A DNA stretch of 64,000 nucleotides, from positions 1,860,001 through 1,924,000 of the forward strand of contig CP087219.1 in the NCBI GenBank assembly GCA_020912385.1. Reading direction: 5' to 3'. Both the position numbers and the translations under genes were made by a program. The notes beneath the pieces were generated by a model that made no database searches, was not told the DNA's origin, and saw nothing but the letters and a program-made list of their open reading frames with translations. The DNA comes from Neofusicoccum parvum. Its lineage: Eukaryota > Ascomycota > Dothideomycetes > Botryosphaeriales > Botryosphaeriaceae. Position 1 is the stretch's first letter. Each line of letters opens with the position of its first letter. Below are positions 12,448 through 23,169 of this stretch, in pieces.

Positions 12448-12780
12448 TCACAGCCGATCCTCCAGATTCTCCCACGACGTCGTCTCGACCGTCAACCCGT
12501 TCGCGCACCTGAAGAAAAGCTTAATCAGCCGCTGCGTGCACAAGCAAACTTCCTGAAGACGCGTTTCAACCCACCTCCGGAACAGCCGCACCAGCGGCTT
12601 GCACATGACACGGCCGCGCGGATCGTTCTTATTCTCGACCTCGCACGCGTACTGCACCATCTCCAGCAGCTTGCACTGCTCCAGCTCGATCGGCCCGCCC
12701 TTCTTGCGCCGGCCCCGCGCATCGTACTGCACGCGCGCCTCCAGCTCCTGCGGCGGAAAGGCCTCGACCGGCGGTGCCAT
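12448..12780 (-). CDS. SOM1: Mitochondrial inner-membrane protease subunit Som1
   Basis: Som1-family protein, a partner of the mitochondrial inner-membrane peptidase (IMP). Minus-strand exons 12575-12780 and 12448-12508 give 88 residues. The protein begins MAPPVEAFPPQELEARVQYD and carries CKLLEMVQYACE, then CKPLVRLFRR joined across the splice to CANGLTVETTSWE, matching the cysteine-containing Som1 signature. The 66-base intron (12509-12574, donor GTGGGT, branch GCTGAT, acceptor TTCAG) is a multiple of three and has no in-frame stop, so the unspliced frame reads through and inserts 22 residues exactly between the arginine pair and the CANG block. The spliced form fits the family. It is divergent from the XRCC2-like gene across 192 bases. 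Confidence 0.88.
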   Translation of the reverse strand: MAPPVEAFPPQELEARVQYDARGRRKKGGPIELEQCKLLEMVQYACEVENKNDPRGRVMCKPLVRLFRRWVETRLQEVCLCTQRLIKLFFRCANGLTVETTSWENLEDRL

Positions 12781-12972
12781 CGGGCCTTGACCTTGATCGA
12801 GTCGAGTCAGGCGGGAGGGCGAGAAGCGGACCGCAACCTCAGGATTTTGCCGCAATCTTGGGCCCGGAGATGCCCTGCGCGACGACTGCGGCGAAGACGG
12901 AAGTCGGGTTGAAGTGAAGGGCTTCCTTGGCAGAGCGATTGAGAGTGGGCGTGGCGGGGAGCTTGCTGCGAG

Positions 12973-14344
12973 ATGGCTGCCGAGGCCTTGGGACGGGGAT
13001 TGTTGGGTGAGGTCGAGGAGGCCGGGCTGGATGAGGTAAGTGTGCTGGTGGTTTGATACTGCGCTGCCTGCAATGCTGCCGACCTCACCGCACGACCACT
13101 TCCATGTTGCTCGAGGCTAACCATGGGAGGTGTTTCGCTCCGCACGCGCATCTGCACATCCGGAGCTGAAGTTGTCTCGCTTTGGAATCCGGCCATTGGA
13201 CCGGCTGCTGCACCTGTTCGAGCAGCATGCCGTCCCACCCTCTGCACACCCCCTCGACCCAGGCTCGCCTATCCATGGCCAACCACATGGCCAGGTGCAG
13301 AAGCGGCGTGCGTCGGAGAAACGGCCGCACGTAGAGCTGACATCTATCGGTCCCGGCGCGGGTAAGACGCAGCTGCTCTATCTAATCACAGCCGTCGCCG
13401 TCCTCCCACGCGCATACGACGGCGTCGACCTGCAGGGCCAAGCAAGCGCCGTGGTCGTCATCGACACCGACGGACGCTTCCTGGCCTCGAGACTCGCTCA
13501 GGTAGCAAGGGGTCACATCTCCAGCTGCATCCAACACCACGCTACCGGCGCCACGGGCCGACCCGACGAACAGCAACCCTCCATCACCGCAGCACACGTG
13601 GACTCCCTGATCGCAGCCAGCCTGGCCCACGTCCACGTCCTGCAGCCGCAGTCCCAAGCCGCGCTTCTGGCCACTCTGCGTGCTCTCCCAGCCTACCTCT
13701 TCTCGCCCACCTCGCATCACTCGGCCCATCGCCCGCTCCACTCCATCCTCCTGGACAGCGCCAGCGCCTTCTTCTGGCCAACCAGAGCCCAGGAGGACGA
13801 GTCGCGTACCACGAACATTGGCACCGCAGCAGCCCCCGGCGCCAACCACCTACCCGGCGCCGACACTACCGCATCGGACGCCTACGCCGCCCTGTCCCGC
13901 GAGCTGCACGCTCTGCAGAAGCGATTCGGCTGCGCTGTCATCGCCACCACCGTCTCCGTGCCCAGCAAGACCAGCAGCCACAATGCCGGCCCCCATTCGT
14001 CGTCACTGCCGACTCTGCGCCCGCTCCTCCCGGCATCCTGGACCGGAAGCTTCCCGACACTGCGCCTGGCCGTCGCGAGGGACGCTGTTCAGCCTTTCGC
14101 GCCGGCCATGAGCGTGCAGGAGGCCGTGCGGGAGCGCGCCCAGAGGCAGGAGGTCGTGCAGCGGGGGAGGGGCAGTGTGTGGGTGGACGGCTGGGGAAGC
14201 GACGCGTGGGGTGCGAGGCTGAGGGATGCGGTAAGGGCGGAGGGTGCATGGGGGCTCGTGGTTGGACGGGACAGGGTGCGGGTCGTGGAGCTTGCAGAAC
14301 GTGAAGATAGAGCCTTGGTGGCGGACGAAAATGGAGATGAGTGA
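12973..14344 (+). CDS. XRCC2-like RecA/Rad51-family recombination protein
   Basis: RecA-fold ATPase expected to act in homologous-recombination repair as a Rad51 paralogue. Exons 12973-13035 and 13130-14344 give 425 residues. The short first exon encodes MAAEALGRGLLGEVEEAGLDE. The 94-base intron has a GTAAGT donor, GCTAAC branch site and GGGAG acceptor. Walker A is GPGAGKTQ near residue 95, followed by VVVIDTDGRF. A Walker B-like LLDSASAFFW near residue 227 is close to the XRCC2 version of that motif. The C-terminal half is less conserved. Assignment to XRCC2 rather than another Rad51 paralogue rests on the LDSxSAFxW block. Confidence 0.8.
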
Positions 14345-14689
14345 GATCTCTCGGCCGTCGCCTATCTGACGTTGGGCGACAAGGCTACATCGTGGAGTGG
14401 GATGTGGAAGCAAAACCGAACAGGTTCCAGACTGAACACAAGCCACCGCCTTCAGTCATGGGGTATCCTCCCTGGCGTGCTGGCACCTCGCAGCCTCAGA
14501 CTGCAATTGGTCTGATTGCAGCCACACGGATGTAGGTCATCGAGATGGTGTCACCGTCGACTCTATACAGACCACTCAGCCGAGCTCCGGTGCGTCCTTA
14601 CTTTTCTGTTGAATACAGTCGAGTCCTCCCCACCCCACTTGGGCCATTGTCGTCCGGAATTTTGCCTCCATTGCTTGTCCTACGCCGAC
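14345..14689. other. Intergenic, P450 upstream region
   Basis: Spacer between the XRCC2-like gene and the P450 start. No recognisable site. Confidence 0.4.
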
Positions 14690-16755
14690 ATGGCTTTCCC
14701 CAATTCTTCATTTCCGAACACTCCTCCCAGCAATGGCCAGCACGAGCTGCCGGGCTTCATGCTCAATCACGTCACGCTGCTGTTGACCTCAGCTGCCGTG
14801 CTGGTCGTCAGCCTCGTCCCATCGCTCTTTCGGAGAAGCAACCCGCTCGATGCCATACCAATCTTAGGGGTGGAGTGGGGCAACGAGGCAGTCCGGAGGG
14901 AGCGATGGTTGAAAGACGCGAAGAAGCTTTATATTGAGGGATACCATAAAGTCGGTGCTCGAAGTTCTTCGTCAACAGGACCGCAAGCTGACGGCTGGCC
15001 CAATAGTACAAAGACGGCGTCTATGAGATCACGACTTCGCGAAGTGAGTTGACGGTGACTCGGCATGTCTGATGTTGCTGATAGGCCTTTGCAGAGTCCA
15101 AGACAATAGTCATAGCCCCCAAGTTCCTCGAAGAGTTGAGAAGGCTGCCGGACGATGTCTTGTGCAATTACTGCGCGGTCGACGAGGTAAGACAATGGTA
15201 GCGACTGCAAAACAGTCGAGACGATTCCCTGAAGCATCTATCCCCCAAGTCGCTGAAGCAGACGGCCCAATCTCCAGACCATCGAGACCCAATACACCAA
15301 AGTCAACTCTCACGAGCCCCTCAACATGCACATCTTAAACACCATTCTCACACCCTCTCTCCGTAAGCCTCGTCTTTCCCTCTACTCCTCCAACAACTCT
15401 TAACCTGACACTGAGGGTTTCAAGGCCGCCTCACACCCCAGATCACCGCCGCGGTCGACTCTGCCATGTGCGCTGCCCTCGCCCCGAAAACACCAAGGAC
15501 GGACAGCACCACCGAAACGGCACGTCTGAACGTCACCACCGCCCTCCTGCGGATCGTCGCCGCCGTCACGGCCTTCATATCCCTCGGTCCCGACCTCAGC
15601 CAAGACCAGCGCTTCCTCGATGTTTACGCGGACTACGCCAGCGCCGTCTTGGAAGCCACGACGGCCGCGACGCGGGTGCCACTCTGGGCGCGGTGGGCGG
15701 TTGCGCCGTGGGTGGGGGCGGTGAGACGGCTGGCGAGGAGACGGAGGGAGGCGCATGAGGTGTTGAGGGGGGTTGTGGAGGGGCGGAGGAGGCGGTGGGT
15801 GGACGGAGACGGGGAGAAGCCGGACGATCTGCTGCAGTGGACGATGGACAAGGCGGACGGGTTTGGGGTGTGGGAGGACAGCGGCGTCGTGAGGGCGCAC
15901 CTGGGCGTGGTGTTCGCGGCGGTGCACACCACGACCCTGTCGGCGACGAATGCGTGGGTGCTCTCCCCCGAGAAGACTGCGGACTGCTTGTCTGGTTTGC
16001 GCGTGCTGACGGGCGTCGCTGCCGCAGCCTCTACAGCCTGGCCGCCCTGCCAGACTTCCTCCCCGAGCTGCGCAGCGAGATCACCGACGCGCTCGCCCGC
16101 CACGACGGCGCCATGACGTTCGCGGCGCTGCAGGACATGAAGAAGCTCGACTCGTTCCTGAAGGAGAGCATGCGCCTGCACCCGACCCAGATGGGTACAC
16201 CTCCCCCCACCCCCACCCAAACCACCTCAAACTAACCACCCACCCCCCGCCCAAAGCGATGATGCAGCGCAAAGTCCTCCAGCCCTTCGCCCTCTCCTCC
16301 GGCACCACCATCCCCGCCGGCGTCGTCGTCGAGGTCCCCTCCATCGCCGTCTCGCTCGACCCGGCCGTCTTCGCCGACCCGCTCCGCTTCGACCCGCTGC
16401 GCTTCCACCGCCTGCGCGCCGCCGACCCGGCATCGGGCCACCTGTTCGCGTCCGTCAGCGAGGTCAGCCTGGGCTTCGGGTACGGCCGCCACGCCTGCCC
16501 CGGCCGCTTCTTCGCCGCAAACGAGATCAAGATGGTCGTGGCGCGCGTCGTGGCCGGCTGGGACGTCGCGATGCCGGTGGGGGCCGGGGAGGCGGCGGGG
16601 GAGAGGGAGGAGGGGTGGGCGCGGTGGAGGAATGTGGAGGTGGGGAATTTTGTGAGTGCGGGCCTGGTCTTGAGGTGTGCTGTGCGGCTGACCGTGCGAG
16701 ACAGTGTTTTCCGGATCCGACGAGGGAGCTGCTGTTTCGTAAGGTGGAGGTGTAG
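14690..16755 (+). CDS. Cytochrome P450 monooxygenase, eight exons
   Basis: Membrane-anchored haem monooxygenase. Exons 14690-14950, 15007-15043, 15095-15186, 15278-15362, 15425-15953, 16028-16194, 16257-16651 and 16705-16755 close in phase to 538 residues. An N-terminal helix (LNHVTLLLTSAAVLVVSLV) precedes IPILGVEWGNE. The I-helix is FAAVHTTT near residue 322, the ExxR motif is ESMR near 381, and the haem loop FGYGRHACPGRFFA is near 464 with its cysteine intact. The last exon supplies CFPDPTRELLFRKVEV and a stop. The EWGNE start and HPTQMAMMQRKVL block recall the ent-kaurene-oxidase-like fungal P450s, but the substrate is unknown. It stands alone: no synthase, transporter or regulator is adjacent. 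Codon choice is GC-rich like its neighbours. Confidence 0.88.
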
Positions 16756-17820
16756 GCTTTGGCTGGCTCGGCGAGTGCGGATGGGGGGGAGTGGGTTGAG
16801 CTGGGGGTGGAGAATGATGAGATAGGCAAACTATGAATGCGATCCTCCTTTCACTTTGAAATCGTACTTGACACGCCTTTTATCAGAGGAGCGGAACAAA
16901 TGGGTAGCTCTTCTATACTGTGGCCAGACCTCAAGGTCGTGTCCCACGGTAGCCACCCAGTCTGGCGAGGAGTCCAACTCACCAGGGAAATGGTCCAGAA
17001 AAGGGGATCTGAAACGGGGGAGATTTGGGAGTAGTTCCGTGGCCGCTGCACTCAGATTGATACATCCTCTGCGCATTCGAATATATTCCGCATGAAGGAA
17101 ATCTGGTAGTTCTCCTCCGCAGTTCTATCACATCAATAGAGACAGCTTTGATACACGAACGTATCATTGTAGTTATTTTACGCGAGGTGATAAATCTTGT
17201 TCTTCGTCCTCGATCTCTCGGGTAATATAGCCTATAACTACTTGTAGCATTTTATTAAACAGATAATAAACAGCGCTAATAAATGGACTTCAACAATGCC
17301 TCTTAGTAGAGTAAAATGGATTATAAAATACTCGTGTCTATCTGGATAGCCACTATATAGCGTCTGTCTAGTAGTATCAATGAGCTTTAATGTCTACGTT
17401 ATCTATTGTGTAGATGACATGATAAATCGAATCTAGCTTTCGAACTTGAAAAACTGAATAGATGTGTACTACAATAATTCGGATCGCACGAATACCTTCT
17501 ATCACCACATCGAAACGTAAACCATAATAAACCCAATCTTCCAAACCACGCCCTGCTAAGTTCTCACCTGTATCTACAATACACTGCGTTGTCAATGGCG
17601 GGTAGCTACGCTGTCGTCGCCGCACCTTCGTCACCAACATGACTCGCGCCGAGCCCGCATCACCCATCGCCGCCCATCGCATCGCACCGCATCTTCCTCT
17701 CTCTCTCCACCGCACCACACCACGCCACGCGCGCAAACTCCTCCTCCGCACCCGCAGCTTCCCGCACCACCTCCCGCCCTCCTCCCGCGCCACCGCGCTC
17801 CCAACACACAGCGCAGGGCC
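16756..17820. other. Intergenic with an AT-rich, TpA-rich island
   Basis: About 1 kb without a gene. From roughly 17150 to 17470 the sequence becomes AT-rich with many TA dinucleotides (my hand count gave about 39 TA to 34 AT) and few CG, in contrast to the GC-rich flanks. No open frame survives on either strand. It may be the decayed remnant of a repeat. Confidence 0.5.
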
Positions 17821-18197
17821 ATGTCCGCGCCCGCCGCCTCGCCGCCGCAGCCACCGGCAGACATCCCTCTCGAGCAACCGCCGCCGCTCAGCAAGATGCT
17901 GGAGGAAGACCGGCGGCAGGTCGACGACTGCACGCCGTGCCGGATCATGGGTGCGCGCCCCCGAACCCCTCGCCGGTGGCACCAGCGCTGACCGCAGGAT
18001 TTCTGGCGACGACAGGCGCCTCCGCGTTCATCGGCCTCGGCGTGTACAGCTACGTGTCCGGGCACGCGCAGCTGCGGCAGCAGCGCACGGCGATCCTGGC
18101 CAGCAAGTCAGTGATAGGGATGGGGGCGCGGAGGGCGAGCATAACGGGGCTGGCGGGCGTGCTGGTGGGGATGGGGGTGTATCGGCTTGTTAATTGA
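17821..18197 (+). CDS. DMAC1-like small mitochondrial membrane protein
   Basis: Probable member of the distal membrane-arm assembly complex 1-like family (DUF4536), linked in animals to complex I assembly. Exons 17821-17950 and 17998-18197 give 109 residues; the 47-base intron has branch CTGAC and acceptor CGCAG. A proline-rich N-terminus is followed by DDCTPCRIMG, the CxxC-type block typical of the family, then two hydrophobic segments (FLATTGASAFIGLGVYSYVS and ASITGLAGVLVGMGVYRLV). The splice falls exactly after the CxxC block. Family assignment rests on the DCxxCR motif plus the two helices and small size. Confidence 0.7.
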
Positions 18198-19223
18198 GGG
18201 ACGAGGGTTGGGGCTGGTTGTTTGGAGGGGAGGGGGGAATGGGTTGGGAGGTTGGAGGGTGGGTTTGGGATACTGCATCGAGTGGCGTTTTGTTTTCTGG
18301 GGATGGTGGACGGCTCTGTGCTTTACGCGTGGAAACTTTTTTTTGCCCTCGCTGGCTTCGAAGGTCGAGGCTGGGAGCTGCTGGTTGGAAAAAGTAGGAG
18401 GAGGAGTATGGCATGGAACCTTACATAGAGGGCCACTTTCTCCGCTCAGTATTTGCACGGCATATGTCATAGGCAGCCGAAACAAAGCAAAACTTCACTC
18501 TACAGACGCGGTGTGCATGAAGTCCAATCAGTTTCACCTGTCGAGCTCGCGATGTTCTGACAGGAGCAGTTCACGGAGTTTCCGAAGTTTTGCGGTAAAT
18601 TTCTGGTATGGCTAAAATTTCGAATAATACTTGGGTATAATTTAACAATCCGCGCTCATTCACACCAAAACCCAAAGCCCCACACAAAGGCCCTTCCATT
18701 CAGCGGGTGCGGCAACACAACCCGTCTCATCCCGCCAACACCAAACGATGGAGAGCAAAGCAAAATGCTGTGACACCAAACAGTGCGAATGAGAAGCGAT
18801 TGCGCCTCGAATGCAACCGAGCACCCATGATCTCGTCTCTTTATCGTCTCAAGCCCCTTTCAATCTTTCCATCCCGTCGGCCCGGTCCCAGCATTCCGTA
18901 TCTCACTGATGCAATGAAGCCTGCCCGCCCTTCCTTTCACACCATGACTGAATGCAGCCCTCAGAACGATTGCTGCCCGCATATCAAGAGAGAAAAAACA
19001 ACAACCAGACCTGTGTCCCCTCAAAACTCCTTTACTATGCTTCCTATGCCGGCACTGCTGCTTTGTGGTATATGGATATCCGATGAGTGAAAAACCCCCG
19101 AGAGCAAGAAAACGAAGGAAAAGAAAACCCTTCACCATTCTACAATGCCCAGCTTCCCTCTCCTCCATTTCTGAACCCGGTCGTGCTATGAATTAGAAAA
19201 GAAAACACCCAAACGATTGTTCA
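18198..19223. other. Intergenic, convergent flanks
   Basis: About 1 kb between convergent genes. Short open frames on both strands show no family pattern. Confidence 0.5.
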
Positions 19224-20111
19224 TCACGTGAATCTCCCCCTCTTTCCTCCTCCCCCAAACATATCCTTCCCGTTCCCCAAGCCCGTGATGTCGAAGAAGT
19301 CGCCCAGCGGCGCCCGACGCTTCAAGCCGGCGCCCTGGCCGATGTTTGTGCCGATCTGGGCGACGGCGGCGGCGGTGGCGGCAGCGGTGGCGGAGTCGCG
19401 GTGGCTGTTGTTTCTGGCGTGGCCGGAGCGATGGCCGCCGCCGCCGCGGTGGTTGATGGCGCGGCCGTGGTGGTGGTTGTGGGACCGCGGGAAGAGGTTG
19501 ATCTGCATGGGCGCGCTGGCATTGGTCGAGCCGTCCGTCAGCTCGGCCGCGTCCCCGTCCATCTCCTGGTCGTGCTGCGGCGCCGGCAGCGGCTGCGTCG
19601 ACCGGAACGTGAAGTCGGATTTGGGCAGCGTGGCGTCGAAGGCCGGCCTCTCGGGTGCCGGTTCCGGCGAGATCGAGGCGGGTGTCGGTGCTGGAGGGAC
19701 GGCGGGTGCGGCGGCGGCGGTAGTGGCGGATGCGTCTTCCGGGTTGGTGCGGCGCTGCAGAACAGGTGATGAGCTGCGGGCGCGTTTGTCGTCGTCTTGG
19801 TCGTCGTCGCTGTCGAGGCCTTGGGCGTTGTTTGCCATGCCCTCCTGCAGCTTCTCCGTCACCCACTGGCGCACCCGCCATCCCTCGCCGTCGCCCACGC
19901 CCAGGTTCTCGGCGTCCAGGAAGCTCAGCATGTCCTCGAGGGCGGCCTGGTAGCCCTCCTCGTGGGCCTGCTCGCGGTCGGTGGCGGCGGCCTTGTACAG
20001 GTTGGTGACTTGCAGGGCGGCGGTCTTGAAGGCCTGCAGCAGCTGGGCGGGTGGCTGCGGGCGTCGCCTCGCCGAGGGCAGCGACGTGTTGAGGCTGCGC
20101 ATCGAGTCCAT
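19224..20111 (-). CDS. HAPSTR1-like (C16orf72 family) conserved protein
   Basis: Single-exon protein of 295 residues. Residues 21-95 (LLQAFKTAALQVTNLYK, then EGYQAALEDMLSFLD and GWRVRQWVTEKL) match the helical domain of the HAPSTR1/C16orf72 family, which in animals modulates the ubiquitin ligase HUWE1 and stress responses. The remainder is disordered: acidic DSDDDQDDDK, then Ala/Pro-rich, then a His/Gly-rich section (NHHHGRAINHRGGGGHRSGH), ending GGGGKRGRFT. Family membership is a pattern call, and function in fungi is inferred only from the animal protein. Confidence 0.6.
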   Translation of the reverse strand: MDSMRSLNTSLPSARRRPQPPAQLLQAFKTAALQVTNLYKAAATDREQAHEEGYQAALEDMLSFLDAENLGVGDGEGWRVRQWVTEKLQEGMANNAQGLDSDDDQDDDKRARSSSPVLQRRTNPEDASATTAAAAPAVPPAPTPASISPEPAPERPAFDATLPKSDFTFRSTQPLPAPQHDQEMDGDAAELTDGSTNASAPMQINLFPRSHNHHHGRAINHRGGGGHRSGHARNNSHRDSATAAATAAAVAQIGTNIGQGAGLKRRAPLGDFFDITGLGNGKDMFGGGGKRGRFT

Positions 20112-20656
20112 GGGAAGGACGTATGTGGTGTGTAGGCCGGTCGGTATGTAAGGCCTTCGGTATGTAGCTGGGTGGCAGGGGGTGTTTTGTAGATCGTGTC
20201 GCTGGTCTGGGGGCCCGAGTTAGTTCGATGATGCGCCACCCTGGATGCCCCTCACTGTCTGGGGCGCACAGCGGTCGGGACAGGTGGCACTTACCAAGCG
20301 AGAATTATGTGGCGGAGATACAGACAAAACGAGGGTCGAGGGTGCTTTGACAGCGCGTGCGGGACGCCGGGGCGGCGTGGGCTGTGCTGTGTTGGTGGTG
20401 TTGGTGGATGAGTGAAGCTGATGGAAGCGCTCAGTTCTGTCTTGCCTGGGTGGCCCGCGCGCCTTCCCGGCTGCCCCCGGCTTAGCGGCTGCCCCAGACA
20501 CCCGCACGTGGCGGCCCTGCGCTGCGATCACTGCGCCAGCAGCATTGAACAGTTGATTCGTCTGATGTTTCACTTTGCATTCTGTCGCCAGGACATTTAG
20601 AATTTGAATTTCGCCGACACGTTGCTCTCACACCCCGCGCCTCACAGCACCACTCA
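20112..20656. other. Intergenic
   Basis: Spacer holding the upstream region of the HAPSTR1-like gene and the 3' flank of the gamma-glutamyltranspeptidase gene. No gene seen. Confidence 0.4.
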
Positions 20657-22599
20657 TCACACCGGCATCGCCGCTCCATCGCCACGCGGATCGCTGCCCG
20701 CGCTCCATACCGTCTGCCCGTCTTCGACATGGCACCTGATGACCTGGCCTCTGCCGAACAGCCCTCTCCCGTGGCCCTTGACAAACGAGACCTTGTGGCC
20801 CATCGCCGTCAGCTTCTCCGCCACCTCCTCCCTGATGCCGTCTTCTAGATACACCGTCCGGTCCACCACCTTCTGCTTGTTCCTCTGGTCCGGCATGCCC
20901 GCGCCAATGCACACGCGCGGCGCGTCCAGCGCCGTCTGCGGCGTGTGCCCGAACACCAGCATGTTGAGCAGCACCTGCACGTGGCCCTGCGGCTGCATGA
21001 ACCCGCCCATCACGCCGTACACCGTGTGGAGGCTGCCGTCCGACGGGTTGGTGATCATGGCCGGGATGATGGTGTGGTACGGCCGCTTGTTGGGCTTGAT
21101 GACGTTGGGGTGGTCCGCACGCAGGCTGAAGTTGGCACCGCGGTTCTGCAGCGTGAAGCCGCAGCCCGCGGGGATGATGGCCGTGCCGTACCCGCCGTAG
21201 TTGCTGTTGATGAACGAGATGCCGTTGCCTTCGCTGTCCGTGCAGCAGAAGTACACTGTGTCGCTGTGGCTGTGCGCCGGCGACCCGTGGTCCAGGATGT
21301 CCGACGCGCGCGCTGGGTCGAACAGCTTCGCCCGCTCGGCCAGGTAGGCTTGCGAGATGAGCTCCTGCGTGGGCACCTTCTCCACATTGGGGTCCGTGAT
21401 CCACCAGTTTGCGTCCGCGAAGGCGATGCGCAGGGTTTCGACGACGGCGTGGATGTGCTCTGCTGAGTTGTGATCCTTGGCGGTGAACTTGGGGACTTTG
21501 CCCGCCTTCTCCAACTCTTGGAGCATGCCCAGAGCCATGAGTGCCACAATGCCTTGGCCATTCGGCGGGTGTTCCCACACTTCCACACCTTCATCCCCTC
21601 CGTCGTGCATGTGCTTGCTGTGCAGCTCTCCAACACCCTGCCCCTTGAACTTTAGTGATATTGGGTCCACCGGCTCGCTGCCGAGCTTGGCGTGATTCTT
21701 TAGATCGTCCAAAGTGAGACGGCCACCTAGATCTTGCACAACCTTGACCAATGCCTCCGCGACAGATCCCTCGTAGAAGCCCTTCTTTCCATGTTTCGCC
21801 AACAATCTGTAAGTGTTTGCGAGAGTGGGGTTCTTGAAAATTTCTCCAGGATTGGGTGCCCTGCAGCCGTCCTTGGCCTTTGGATCCTTCTTGAGCATTT
21901 CCGCAAAGTTCGGCGAGGCCTTGCGAATGGTGTCTTCGCTGTTATGCCACTAAACCCCAAATCAGCACAACCGACCCACTCGTCTTCCGAACGCAGAAGA
22001 ACCCACAAAAGTCGACGACAGCTCCGACACAGGGAACCCCTCCTCTCCGTACTCAATCGCCGGCGTGAGGATCTGCTCCAGCGAGAGCTTCCCGCTGCCG
22101 AAGCGCTCCACCGCGTCAACCCAGCCCGCGGCCGCGCCGGGCACGGTGACGGCGTGCACGCTGGTCATGGGTATGCTGCCGGTCTCGCCGTCCGGGATCC
22201 CGAGGTCCTTGCGCACGCTCTCGAGCGAGACGTTCGCGCCCGCCCGCCCGGAGCCGTTCATCGCGTGCACCTTCTTCGTCTTGGCGTCGTAGAATAGGCA
22301 GAAGCAGTCGCCGCCGATGCCCGTCGAGCCGGGCTCGGTCATGTTGAGCGCCGCGGCCACGGCCACGGCGGCGTCCTGTGGCGGCGCGTTAGCTTGAGGG
22401 GTGGTGTGTGGGTTGGTGACTTGGGGGAAAGTACGGCGGCATTTCCTCCCTGGCGCAGGATGCGGATGCCGGCTTGGGTCGCGAGCGGCTGGGTGGACGA
22501 GACGATGCCCTTGGTGCTGTGGACGGTGCTTCGCCGGCTGGGGAAGGCGATGAACTCGGGGTCCGTGGCCGGGTAGATGGCCTGAGGGTTGAGAGGCAT
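20657..22599 (-). CDS. Gamma-glutamyltranspeptidase-like Ntn hydrolase
   Basis: Member of the gamma-glutamyltranspeptidase family, which cleaves gamma-glutamyl bonds (glutathione and related substrates) after autoprocessing at a threonine. Minus-strand exons 22435-22599, 22007-22375 and 20657-21949 give 608 residues. Landmarks are [29 protein letters not shown] (joined across intron 1), [12 protein letters not shown], and the processing region [18 protein letters not shown] with the candidate nucleophile Thr near residue 408. Then come INSNYGGYG and [12 protein letters not shown]. No signal peptide or membrane anchor is visible at [16 protein letters not shown], so a cytosolic, YwrD-like member is likely. 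Introns are 59 and 57 bases with ordinary ends. Confidence 0.9.
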
Positions 22600-23169
22600 T
22601 TTGGAGTCGGCGTAGAGGAATCAGATGTCAAACGTGGGGTATCGTGGGTTAGAGTTCGATATCGTGCGTCGCTGCGCTTTATATTGCGGACACCAATTGG
22701 TCACGAGGAAAGTATATAGCACGAAAAACCAGAAGCTGCGAAAACGGAGGAATTGGAGGAAGTGGCTGGCGGGTATTGTGTGCCGTCTTTCCAGTCATAA
22801 GGCGTGGACGAGGGGCAGATTCGACATCCCACCTAAGGACGATATCTCCGGACTGTATGCGGGGTGCACGTCATTACGTTATTGACTACGGTTGCGGCAG
22901 GTCCTCCCGGCTTTGATCCTCGGCATTGCGCAGGGCGGCCGACTGTGGTCACTGGTGTAGCTGGATTGGATCGGCACATGGCTGGCGTGAAGCGGGCGGG
23001 CGAGTGGCAGACAACAGCTGCCGGAAGGGGAGTCAGACGTGCGTGCAGCTGGCCGACGGCGGGCGCCCGGGGTGCCTGCCAAGACCGAGGCCTGCCGAAA
23101 CACGGGCCGACGCGTTGGCGGAGGGCGTGCGCGCGTCCAAAAGTTTAACACAACACCCCTTCCAGCGCC
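22600..23169. promoter_or_regulatory. Shared divergent upstream region of GGT-like gene and MRF1
   Basis: Divergent spacer of 570 bases. No specific factor site is assigned. Confidence 0.4.

Noticed and set aside
15187..15277. Apparent frameshift in the P450 between exons 3 and 4
   Set aside because: Using the acceptor ending at 15277 rather than 15261 restores phase and the family sequence AVDE-TIETQYTKV, so the gene is intact.
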